15,636 nucleotides of DNA from NCBI GenBank assembly GCA_022798035.1, contig JAAWLS010000016.1, forward strand, positions 1-15,636, in the 5' to 3' direction. This DNA comes from Lachnospiraceae bacterium. GTDB lineage: Bacteria; Bacillota; Clostridia; Lachnospirales; Lachnospiraceae. The notes below the pieces were generated by a model. It did not search any database and was not told the origin of the DNA. It saw only the letters and a list, made by a program, of their open reading frames with translations. Both the position numbers and the translations under genes were made by a program. Shown here piece by piece: positions 7,742 to 14,653 of this stretch; position 1 is the stretch's first letter, and each line of letters begins with the position of its first letter.

Positions 7742-8734
7742 ATGAAGTACTATCTGGCGCCTTTGGAGGGAATCACCACCTACATTTATCGAAACGCATA
7801 TCACAGTATTTTCCACCCGATGGACAAATATTTCACCCCGTTTATTGTGCCAAGAATGAAAAAAGGGATGAACCACCGCGAAAAAAACGACATTCTGCCG
7901 GAGCACAATGAGGGGCTGTATGTAGTTCCGCAGTTATTGACGAACCGGGCAGAAGACTTTATTAAAACAGCCCACGCCCTTGAAGATTACGGATATAGGG
8001 AAATCAATTTGAATCTTGGCTGTCCTTCCGGTACTGTGGCCGCCAAGGGAAGAGGAGCAGGATTTTTGGCCCATCCCCGGGAACTGAATCAATTTTTAGA
8101 AGAAATTTTTACAGCCCTCACTTTGGATATTTCCATTAAGACGAGAATCGGCGTGGAGGATGCGGAGGAATTTGAAATTCTTTTAAAAATTTTCAACCAA
8201 TATCCGTTGAAAGAACTGATTATTCATCCCCGGGTACAAAAGGATTACTACAAAAACAAACCGAATTTCCCGGTATTTGAAAAGGCATGGAAACAGAGCA
8301 AAAATCCAATCTGTTACAACGGGAATCTTTTTTCCAGAGAGGACTGCCAGAAAATACAGCAGAATATGCCGAATCTTCCGGCAGTCATGCTGGGTCGGGG
8401 CGTCATAGCCAATCCACATCTTCCCGGAGAATGCCTGGAAATTGAGAAAGAAAGAGACAGCTCTGAAACACTGCATCTGCAAAAGAGAAAAAAGGAAGCT
8501 CTCCAATCTTTCCATGGACAGGTTTTGGAAGGGTATCGGGAAATTCTGTCAGGCGAGCGCAATGTTCTATTTAAAATGAAGGAAATCTGGAGCTATATGA
8601 TACACTCTTTTTCTAATTATGAATCCTATAAGAAAAAAATACAAAAGTCAGAGACGCTTCAAAATTATGAGGCAGTGGTCCGCTCCTTATTTCGAGAGCA
8701 GGACGTTGTGGCTCCATCTCTGAAAACAATGTGA
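7742..8734 (+). CDS. tRNA-dihydrouridine synthase (Dus family)
   Basis: A flavoprotein of 330 residues that reduces uridine to dihydrouridine in tRNA, using FMN and NADPH. The start has the Dus barrel motif LAPLEGIT. Residues 88-109 carry NLNLGCPSGTV followed by a Gly-rich loop, with catalytic Cys94. IKTRIG near 135, a HPR motif near 165 and GRG(V)IANPHL near 220-230 complete the FMN-binding barrel, followed by a helical C-terminal domain. The PLEG start resembles the DusC-like branch, but I cannot fix the subfamily. AAGGAG at 7728-7733 supports ATG 7742. It lies 12 bases after the sortase stop and is likely co-transcribed, without an obvious functional link. Confidence 0.92.
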   Translation: MKYYLAPLEGITTYIYRNAYHSIFHPMDKYFTPFIVPRMKKGMNHREKNDILPEHNEGLYVVPQLLTNRAEDFIKTAHALEDYGYREINLNLGCPSGTVAAKGRGAGFLAHPRELNQFLEEIFTALTLDISIKTRIGVEDAEEFEILLKIFNQYPLKELIIHPRVQKDYYKNKPNFPVFEKAWKQSKNPICYNGNLFSREDCQKIQQNMPNLPAVMLGRGVIANPHLPGECLEIEKERDSSETLHLQKRKKEALQSFHGQVLEGYREILSGERNVLFKMKEIWSYMIHSFSNYESYKKKIQKSETLQNYEAVVRSLFREQDVVAPSLKTM

Positions 8735-8772
8735 TTTGTGGGAAATTTGCGGAGAAACAGGAGGAAATTCAC

Positions 8773-10077
8773 ATGAGAATGTACGATATTATCAATCAAA
8801 AAAAGCGAGGCAGAGCTTTGAGCAGAGAAGAGATTTGCTTCGCGGTGGAAGGATTTACAAAAGGGGAAATTCCCGATTATCAGATGTCCGCTCTACTGAT
8901 GGCTGTCTGTTTTCAGGGTATGAATGAAGAAGAGACGCTGCAGCTGACTCTGGCTATGCGCGACAGCGGAGATGTTCTGGATTTGTCCCGGATAGATGGG
9001 ATGAAAGTGGATAAGCACAGTACCGGCGGTGTTGGGGATAAAGTATCATTGATTCTGACTCCCATGGTGGCGGCCCTTGGAATTCCCGTGGCTAAAATGT
9101 CCGGCCGGGGACTGGGACATACGGGAGGAACCATTGACAAACTGGAGTGTTTTCCGGGATTTTCCACAGAATTGACGGAGAAAGAATTTTACCGAAACGT
9201 CAACCGCATAAAAATGGCGATTGTGGGGCAGACGGCAAATCTTGCCCCAGCAGACAAAAAATTGTATGCCCTGCGGGATGTGACTGCCACCGTGGACCAG
9301 CTCTCACTGATTGCCTCCAGCATTATGAGTAAGAAACTGGCGGCCGGAGCGGATGCCATTGTCCTGGACGTAAAGACAGGAAACGGAGCGTTTATGAAGG
9401 AGGAGGAAGACGCCTTTGCCCTGGCCCGGGAAATGGTTCAGATTGGGAAAAATGCCGGAAAGAAGATGTCTGCAGTGGTGACAGACATGTCCCAGCCTCT
9501 TGGAAATGCAGTGGGAAATTCCCTGGAAGTAAAGGAAGCGATTCTTGCCTTAAACGGTCTGGGGCCCGCCGACCTTATGGAAGTGGTCTATGCACTGGGG
9601 GCGGAAATGGTTCTGGCGGCAGGAAAAGCCTCTGGGCAAGAAGAAGCCGTAGAAATACTGCAGCAGACCATCCAAAATAAGACTGCGTTGGATAAATTTG
9701 CAGAATTTATAGAAGCCCAGGGTGGAGAGAAAAGGCTGGTATACCAGCCGGAATGTCTGCCCTCTGCATCCATTCAGCTGCAGGTAATAAATACAGAGGC
9801 CGGATTTGTCACTGAGCTTCTGGCAGAAGAAATCGGCCTGGCAAGCCTTGCCTTAGGGGGAGGGCGCGCCACCAAAGAGAGTGAGATTGATTTGTCTGTA
9901 GGAATTCTCCTGAACAAAAAACGGGGAGACGCCGTTGCGCCGGGAGACACCCTGGCTGCTGTCTATGCCAATGATATGGAGCGGGCAAAGGAAGCTTACG
10001 GCAGAATTGTCCGGGCCTATACGGTGCAGGCTGAGAAACCGGAGAAAATTCCCATGATAAAAGGAGTTGTCCGCTGA
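8773..10077 (+). CDS. pdp: Pyrimidine-nucleoside phosphorylase
   Basis: A 434-residue enzyme that splits thymidine, uridine or deoxyuridine with phosphate to free base and (deoxy)ribose 1-phosphate, for pyrimidine salvage. An alpha-helical N-terminal domain (about 1-65) is followed by the phosphate-binding KHSTGGVGDK (81-90) and the complete thymidine/pyrimidine phosphorylase signature beginning SGRGLGHTGGT (from 110). LDVKTGNGAFM lies near 200, and a C-terminal domain follows. Length agrees with Bacillus Pdp (433). ATG 8773 is chosen for AGGAGG at 8759-8764, eight bases upstream; an open frame back to 8731 has no such support. Distinguishing it from strict thymidine phosphorylase (deoA) needs a tree. 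It is 38 bases after the Dus stop. Confidence 0.93.
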   Translation: MRMYDIINQKKRGRALSREEICFAVEGFTKGEIPDYQMSALLMAVCFQGMNEEETLQLTLAMRDSGDVLDLSRIDGMKVDKHSTGGVGDKVSLILTPMVAALGIPVAKMSGRGLGHTGGTIDKLECFPGFSTELTEKEFYRNVNRIKMAIVGQTANLAPADKKLYALRDVTATVDQLSLIASSIMSKKLAAGADAIVLDVKTGNGAFMKEEEDAFALAREMVQIGKNAGKKMSAVVTDMSQPLGNAVGNSLEVKEAILALNGLGPADLMEVVYALGAEMVLAAGKASGQEEAVEILQQTIQNKTALDKFAEFIEAQGGEKRLVYQPECLPSASIQLQVINTEAGFVTELLAEEIGLASLALGGGRATKESEIDLSVGILLNKKRGDAVAPGDTLAAVYANDMERAKEAYGRIVRAYTVQAEKPEKIPMIKGVVR

Positions 10078-10125
10078 TTCGTCAAATGCCCATGTAAATA
10101 TGACTGTTTTCTTCACTGCCTGCGG

Positions 10126-10154
10126 GAATAAATCCGGTTCTTTTTTCATATAGT
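10126..10154 (+). promoter_or_regulatory. Possible sigma-E promoter of yqfC
   Basis: GAATAAA (10126-10132), a 14-base spacer and CATATAGT (10147-10154) agree with sigma-E boxes at about 5/7 and 6/8 positions. yqfC and yqfD belong to the mother-cell (sigma-E) regulon in Bacillus. The predicted start of transcription falls on or next to the yqfC ATG, which would give a leaderless message. Confidence 0.4.
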
Positions 10155-10159
10155 GCAGT

Positions 10160-10462
10160 ATGGGAAAAAGAAAGCAAATCAGGCTTCATCAAGTAAGGGA
10201 AAATGTAAAATCAAATATTGTGGAATCCCTGGAACTGCCCATAGATATCATGTACGGTGCGGTGATTATTACAGCTACCGGCCGGGGGCAGGTTCTTGTG
10301 GAAAATTATAAAGGAATTATCGAATATACCCAGGAAAAAATCCGTCTGCAGACTAAGACATGCCAAGTAACCATCCAGGGCACAAATCTGCTTGTGGAAT
10401 ATTACACAAATGAGGAGATGAAAATTACAGGCTGTATTCAGGGCATCTTATACGGGCCATAA
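10160..10462 (+). CDS. yqfC: Sporulation protein YqfC (YabP/YqfC family)
   Basis: A 100-residue protein matching the YabP/YqfC fold. A basic N-terminus leads to LELPIDIMYGAVIITATGRGQVLVENYKGI, here described by position as residues 24-53, with the family's ENYKGI at 48-53. After this come an IRLQT strand, a VTIQGTNL strand and a tail ending in ITGCIQGILY. It is a mother-cell sporulation protein required for normal spore formation; no enzymatic function is known. ATG 10160 gives the usual length, but no ribosome site is visible upstream, which is unusual for this window. It precedes yqfD as in most spore formers, but with a 244-base gap holding a large palindromic structure. Confidence 0.85.
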   Translation: MGKRKQIRLHQVRENVKSNIVESLELPIDIMYGAVIITATGRGQVLVENYKGIIEYTQEKIRLQTKTCQVTIQGTNLLVEYYTNEEMKITGCIQGILYGP

Positions 10463-10471
10463 TTTGCATCT

Positions 10472-10492
10472 CTGATACAGGAAATCTGTCAG
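10472..10492 (+). other. Small imperfect hairpin after yqfC
   Basis: CTGATACAG, a five-base loop and CTGTCAG pair with a two-base bulge, just 10 bases after the yqfC stop. There is no T-run after it, so it is not a standard terminator. It may be incidental or protect the 3' end of yqfC mRNA. Confidence 0.25.
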
Positions 10493-10505
10493 GTAAATTG
10501 AAAGT

Positions 10506-10690
10506 GAGCGCTGGGCTGCCTGTTGGCTGCAAAAAAGCAAAAGGACCTGCTGCAACAGCAGCAGGGTCAGATTGCCCGCAGACTGCACTCGGAAAACGAG
10601 TTTTCCAGATGCAGTCTGTAGGCAATCATCACCTGTCACATTTTGTGACAGGCGCTTTTGCTCTTTTGCAGTCAACAGCCCCAAGCGCTC
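10506..10690. repeat. 185-base cloverleaf-forming palindromic element between yqfC and yqfD
   Basis: The ends GAGCGCT (10506-10512) and AGCGCTC (10684-10690) are exact inverted repeats and start a closing stem that resumes as about 24 pairs between 10520-10543 and 10655-10678, with one G-T and one A-C pair. Three hairpins fill the inside: 10544-10568 (10 pairs, one bulge), 10570-10627 (7 + 9 + 6 pairs around small internal loops, CGAG loop), and 10632-10652 (9 pairs, T loop). Both strands are open in several frames only because the sequence is its own inverse. No coding sense is seen. It may be a MITE-like or REP/bcr1-like mobile repeat, or a structured RNA in the yqfC-yqfD transcript. Confidence 0.75.
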
Positions 10691-10706
10691 CGGAATCAGA
10701 GGTAAT

Positions 10707-11969
10707 ATGCTTATTGACAAATTGAAATTTCTTCAGGGGTATGTTAAAATTAAACTTTCGGGATATGCGCCGGAGCGTTTTCTCAATCTGTGCAGCAACC
10801 ACAATATTTTAATTTGGAATCTGGAATACGAAGAAGACAATTATGTGTTTTGTATCAGCGTCCGGGGACTGAAAAGGCTGAGACCCATTCTACGGAAAAC
10901 AAGGACAAAGTTCGTTATTTTAGAGCGCAGAGGACTTCCGTTTCTGATGCACCGCTATCGAAAGCGCAAACTTTTTTTTGCTGGAATATTCCTCTGCTGT
11001 GGATTGATTTACTTTATGTCGCTGTTTGTGTGGAGAATTGAAATCAATGGAAATCTTCACGAAACTGACAGCAATATTTTAAAATTTTTGGAAGAACACC
11101 AGGTATATCATGGACTTTTAAAAAGCAAAATAAATTGTGAAAAAATTGAGGAGGAGCTCAGGGCAGGCTACGGAGACATTATATGGGCTTCTGCCAAGCT
11201 GGAGGGGACTATGCTGATTATTGATGTGCAGGAAAATCTGGCCACCAATCAGCAGGCAGCCAGCCAGGAAAACACAGACGACACCCCAAGCGATTTGATT
11301 GCCGATAAAGACGCCGTTATTTACAGCATTTTAACCAGGCAGGGAACCCCTTACGTGGAAAAGGGGGCAGAAGTGCATGCAGGAGATTTGCTGGTGGAAG
11401 GGAAAAATCCTGTCTTAAACGACAATGGGGAAATTGCTTCTTATCAGTACTGCGTGTCAGATGCAGATATTTTGGGAATTACTCAATATACTTACGAAGA
11501 CAGTTTTTCCATGTGGTATGAAGATAAAGTCTTTACTGGCGAGGAAAGCAGAGCTTACGGCTTACGGATTTTTCAGTTCCAGGCAAAACTTCCCCACATT
11601 TCCCGAAAATTTAAAGATTACGATGTCATTACCGATGAGTATAACGCCAAAATAGGAGATACCTTTTATCTGCCCTTAAGCCTCACCAGGGAAACGAAAA
11701 AAGAGTATCAAGTGCAGAAGAAACAGTACACGAAAAAAGAGGCGGAACAGGCAGCCAAAGCGAAATTGAATGAATTTTGTGAAGAATTAACAGAAAAAGG
11801 GGTTCAAATTATAGAAAATAATGTTATGATAGTAACGGATGGAAAAAACTGCAGGGCTTCTGGCACATTAAAAGTCATTGAGCCCATTGGCACACGAAAA
11901 AATACAGTAATCACAGACATACCACAGGAAGGGCCGATAGAGAATGAGTCTGATAGAAACAATAATTGA
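10707..11969 (+). CDS. yqfD: Sporulation protein YqfD
   Basis: A 420-residue sporulation membrane protein. An N-terminal cytoplasmic domain (about 1-85, starting with LKFLQGYVKIKLSGYAPER) ends in a very basic patch. One transmembrane segment (about 89-108) leads to WRIEINGN and a POTRA-like fold, and then a long extracytoplasmic beta-rich part with biotinyl/HlyD-like features (near AGDLLVEGK). It is known from Bacillus as a sigma-E-dependent protein of the mother cell needed for sporulation; its biochemical role is not established. ATG 10707 is chosen for the family's MLIDKL-type start and AGAGG four bases upstream. The open frame extends back into the cloverleaf (10572) but that part has no family similarity. 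It overlaps phoH by 26 bases. Confidence 0.88.
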   Translation: MLIDKLKFLQGYVKIKLSGYAPERFLNLCSNHNILIWNLEYEEDNYVFCISVRGLKRLRPILRKTRTKFVILERRGLPFLMHRYRKRKLFFAGIFLCCGLIYFMSLFVWRIEINGNLHETDSNILKFLEEHQVYHGLLKSKINCEKIEEELRAGYGDIIWASAKLEGTMLIIDVQENLATNQQAASQENTDDTPSDLIADKDAVIYSILTRQGTPYVEKGAEVHAGDLLVEGKNPVLNDNGEIASYQYCVSDADILGITQYTYEDSFSMWYEDKVFTGEESRAYGLRIFQFQAKLPHISRKFKDYDVITDEYNAKIGDTFYLPLSLTRETKKEYQVQKKQYTKKEAEQAAKAKLNEFCEELTEKGVQIIENNVMIVTDGKNCRASGTLKVIEPIGTRKNTVITDIPQEGPIENESDRNNN

Positions 11970-12966
11970 TATCCCCGCAGAGCATATGTCGAATGTATTC
12001 GGACAATTTGATGCATTTCTAAAAAAAGTGGAGCGGGCTTTCCGGGTCACGGTAGTGATGCGGGACAATAAAATGAAACTTCTGGGAGGAAACGAGGATG
12101 TAAAAAAAGCCTCTCGTGTCTTTGCACAGCTTTTTGAACTGTCCAAACGGGGCAGTCAGATTACGGAACAAAATGTAGATTATGCAATTTCCCTCACGTT
12201 TGAGGAAAAAGAATCTGCCATTGTGGAGATAGACAAAGAAATAATCTGCCACACCATTAATGGGAAACCTGTAAAGCCAAAGACTTTGGGCCAGAAAAAG
12301 TATGTGGAAGAAATCCGCAGCAAAATGATTGTCTTTGGCATGGGCCCGGCAGGTACCGGGAAAACATATTTGGCTATGGCCATGGCGATTACGGCCTTTA
12401 AAAATGAGGAGGTAAACCGGATTATCTTGACCCGTCCCGCCATAGAGGCAGGAGAGAAGCTGGGATTCCTTCCAGGAGATTTGCAAAGCAAAATCGACCC
12501 TTACTTAAGGCCGCTGTACGATGCCCTCTATCAAATTATGGGTGCCGACAGTTTTCAGAAAAATATGGAAAAGGGGCTGATAGAAGTTGCGCCTCTCGCC
12601 TACATGCGCGGGAGAACTTTGGACAACGCATTTATTATTTTGGATGAGGCTCAAAATACTACGCCTGCCCAGATGAAAATGTTCCTGACCCGAATCGGTT
12701 TTGGTTCCAAAGTAGTGGTGACTGGGGATGCTACGCAAAAAGATTTGGCGCCAGGGAGCGTTTCCGGATTGGATGTAGCTCTCCGGGTATTGCGAAACGT
12801 AGAGGACATTGGAATCTGTACCTTGACCAGCAGCGACGTGGTGCGTCATCCATTAGTACAAAAAATAGTAAAGGCTTATGAGGAATATGAAAAACACGAG
12901 AGAACTGGAACCCGAAATAACAGGGAAAGCTATAAAGGCAAAAAAACAAAGAAAATGGAGAGATAA
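11944..12966 (+). CDS. phoH: PhoH family ATPase
   Basis: A 340-residue cytoplasmic ATP-binding protein related to the helicase-like PhoH/YbeZ group. A small N-terminal KH-like region (about 1-70) precedes the ATPase core. Walker A is GPAGTGKT (134-141), Walker B is IILDEAQ (231-237), and GDATQKDL (261-268) is the sensor/motif III region. The C-terminus has a basic KGKKTKK tail. It is usually next to ybeY and is thought to work with it in RNA/ribosome metabolism. Start ATG 11944 has GGAAGGG upstream. The start overlaps yqfD, and the end overlaps the next gene by up to 89 bases, which suggests tight coupling. Confidence 0.93.
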   Translation: MSLIETIIDIPAEHMSNVFGQFDAFLKKVERAFRVTVVMRDNKMKLLGGNEDVKKASRVFAQLFELSKRGSQITEQNVDYAISLTFEEKESAIVEIDKEIICHTINGKPVKPKTLGQKKYVEEIRSKMIVFGMGPAGTGKTYLAMAMAITAFKNEEVNRIILTRPAIEAGEKLGFLPGDLQSKIDPYLRPLYDALYQIMGADSFQKNMEKGLIEVAPLAYMRGRTLDNAFIILDEAQNTTPAQMKMFLTRIGFGSKVVVTGDATQKDLAPGSVSGLDVALRVLRNVEDIGICTLTSSDVVRHPLVQKIVKAYEEYEKHERTGTRNNRESYKGKKTKKMER

Positions 12967-14134
12967 TGGCAGAAGATACCGGAATCTAATGATTTTTCTG
13001 ATGGCCGCTTTCGGAATTGCAGAGAGTATATTGTCCGGAGTTCTGCACGAGAGAAGCACAGACAGAATTGTGGCATTGGGATTTTTCTCTGTTTTCTACT
13101 CCGTTATCTTTTTGTCCGGAATGGAGATGTACCGTCTCCAAAAAGACTGGTTCTATGAAAAAGCGGGAAATTACAGCGCAATTGCCCGCTGGTACTGTCT
13201 TTTCTGCGGAGCCGCTGTACTGTTTGGATTTCTGCCGGAGTTTGCACAGCCTGTCCTGCTTTTGTCTATGGGAATGACGGTGATAACAGATTCCTTTTTG
13301 GGGATGACTGCCGGTATTTTTCATATAGGAGTTCTCACTCTCTGCGGACAGGAAAACGTCAATGTGCTTCTGTGCCACATCCTGCTTTTGATTGGCGGAT
13401 GCCTGGCTGTCTCGCTTTTCGAAAAACACAGCGGTCTGCGCTGGAGCGCTCTCTTTTTATTCCTGTATACCTTTGGCAATATTTTGGTTTTTTCCTTTTT
13501 TCAGACTGGTCAACTGAAATGGGATGTGTTAATCTATGGAATATGCAATGGTGTTTTTTCATCGGTGGGCGCCAGCATCTTATATCAAAGACTCTCCAAA
13601 TACCTGTATTTTTCTAAGAAAACAGAACTGGAAAAAATTTTAAGCGAGGACTTTGGTTTAGTACAGGCAGTGTGGAGCTTTTCCCAGGTTGATTATATGC
13701 ACGCAAAAAAAGTGGCGGAAATTTCCCAAAACTGTGCCCTTTTGCTGGGTGCGGACCCAGGCATCGCAGCAGCAGGAGGATTTTATTATCGTCTCGGACG
13801 GATGGAAGGGGAGCCTTACGTGGAAAATGGTGTGGCATTGGCCAAGAGCAACCGTCTTCCAAAAGAAATTATCGCTATCCTGCAGGAATACAACGGTGAA
13901 AAGAAGCTTCCATCTACGGTGGAGTCGGCGATAGTGCATATTGTAGACAGTGTTGTCGCCAAATTTGACGTACTGGACAGAACCACCCTTTCCAGTTCCT
14001 GGAATCAGGATATTTTGGTGTATCAGACGCTGAATGAGAATTCTGCCTCTGGATTGTATGACAAATCCGGCTTTAGCATGAATATGTTTCTGAAAATCAG
14101 GGATTATCTTATAAAGGAGGTAAAATTACTTTGA
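12878..14134 (+). CDS. Multi-pass membrane protein with degenerate HD domain, in the yqfF/pgpH position
   Basis: A 418-residue protein placed between phoH and ybeY, where Firmicutes carry yqfF (pgpH, c-di-AMP phosphodiesterase). After a basic N-terminus there are about seven or eight hydrophobic segments (37-235), then a C-terminal domain (about 250-418) that follows the PgpH HD domain in layout. Most metal ligands are gone: YYHDIGKM is YYRLGRM (Arg305-Leu306 for His-Asp), the HHG motif is YNG (338-340), and the loop with HVxxG is shortened to VENG. Only His275 and Asp357 remain. The large extracellular domain of PgpH (usual length about 700) is missing. It is unlikely to hydrolyse anything and may be a sensor or scaffold. 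ATG 12878 or 12887 lies inside phoH; neither has a good ribosome site. Confidence 0.72.
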   Translation: MRNMKNTRELEPEITGKAIKAKKQRKWRDNGRRYRNLMIFLMAAFGIAESILSGVLHERSTDRIVALGFFSVFYSVIFLSGMEMYRLQKDWFYEKAGNYSAIARWYCLFCGAAVLFGFLPEFAQPVLLLSMGMTVITDSFLGMTAGIFHIGVLTLCGQENVNVLLCHILLLIGGCLAVSLFEKHSGLRWSALFLFLYTFGNILVFSFFQTGQLKWDVLIYGICNGVFSSVGASILYQRLSKYLYFSKKTELEKILSEDFGLVQAVWSFSQVDYMHAKKVAEISQNCALLLGADPGIAAAGGFYYRLGRMEGEPYVENGVALAKSNRLPKEIIAILQEYNGEKKLPSTVESAIVHIVDSVVAKFDVLDRTTLSSSWNQDILVYQTLNENSASGLYDKSGFSMNMFLKIRDYLIKEVKLL

Positions 14135-14625
14135 CGCTGCACATAGAGGAAGAAGCAGAAATAACTTTTCCATTTGATTACAAAACCCTTGCAGAAGAAG
14201 TGACAGCGGCGGCTTTAGAGACAGAAGGTTTTCCTTTTGAGGCGGAAGTCGGCCTTCTGATTGTTTCCCTGGAAGAAATCCAGGAGATTAATCGGGAACA
14301 TCGTCAGATTGACGCTCCCACAGACGTACTTTCATTTCCCATGATAAATTATGAGACGCCGGGAGATTTCACGGCTATCGAGCAGGAGGAAGATAATTTC
14401 AATCCAGATACGAAAGAGGCTCTGCTGGGCGATATTGTACTGTGCATAGATAAGGTGAGAGAACAGGCAGAGCAGTTTGGACACAGCGAAAAGCGGGAGT
14501 ATGCATTTCTAATTCTGCACAGTGTGCTGCACTTGTTGGGATATGACCATATGACAAAGGAGGAATCTGCAGTTATGGAAGAAAAGCAGAGAACCATCCT
14601 GAATCAGATGGGCATTTTAAGATAA
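14131..14625 (+). CDS. ybeY: Endoribonuclease YbeY (16S rRNA maturation factor)
   Basis: A 164-residue zinc-dependent RNase for 16S rRNA 3'-end processing and ribosome quality control. The zinc motif H-x3-H-x5-H is present as HSVLHLLGYDH with His130, His134 and His140. The family motif DAPTDVLSFP (61-70) and LLGDIVLC (98-105) are also intact. The start is TTG 14131, supported by AAAGGAGG at 14113-14120, 10 bases upstream; it overlaps the stop of the preceding gene as TTGA. Its position after phoH and the HD-type gene is the usual Firmicute order. A dgkA or era gene often follows but does not here. Confidence 0.94.
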   Translation: MTLHIEEEAEITFPFDYKTLAEEVTAAALETEGFPFEAEVGLLIVSLEEIQEINREHRQIDAPTDVLSFPMINYETPGDFTAIEQEEDNFNPDTKEALLGDIVLCIDKVREQAEQFGHSEKREYAFLILHSVLHLLGYDHMTKEESAVMEEKQRTILNQMGILR

Positions 14626-14653
14626 ATCATTAAAAAACTTGGAGGAATTAATT

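Noticed and set aside
10117-10146. Possible terminator before yqfC (GC-rich stretch followed by a T-run)
   Set aside because: The stem is only about three pairs, too weak for a rho-independent terminator. The T-run fits better as the spacer of the proposed promoter.
9853-10149. Minus-strand 98-codon frame beginning with a natural-looking basic N-terminus
   Set aside because: No ribosome site, and most of it lies antisense to the well-supported pdp gene.
10506-10690. tRNA or tmRNA gene suggested by the cloverleaf shape
   Set aside because: No CCA end, no T-loop or anticodon-arm consensus, and the arms are far too long.
10425-10725. Several frames on both strands across the yqfC-yqfD gap
   Set aside because: They arise because the cloverleaf is its own inverse. 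Their translations mirror each other and match no family.
12019-12486. Long minus-strand frames inside phoH and other genes
   Set aside because: They are antisense shadows of strongly conserved coding sequence, without ribosome sites or recognisable motifs.
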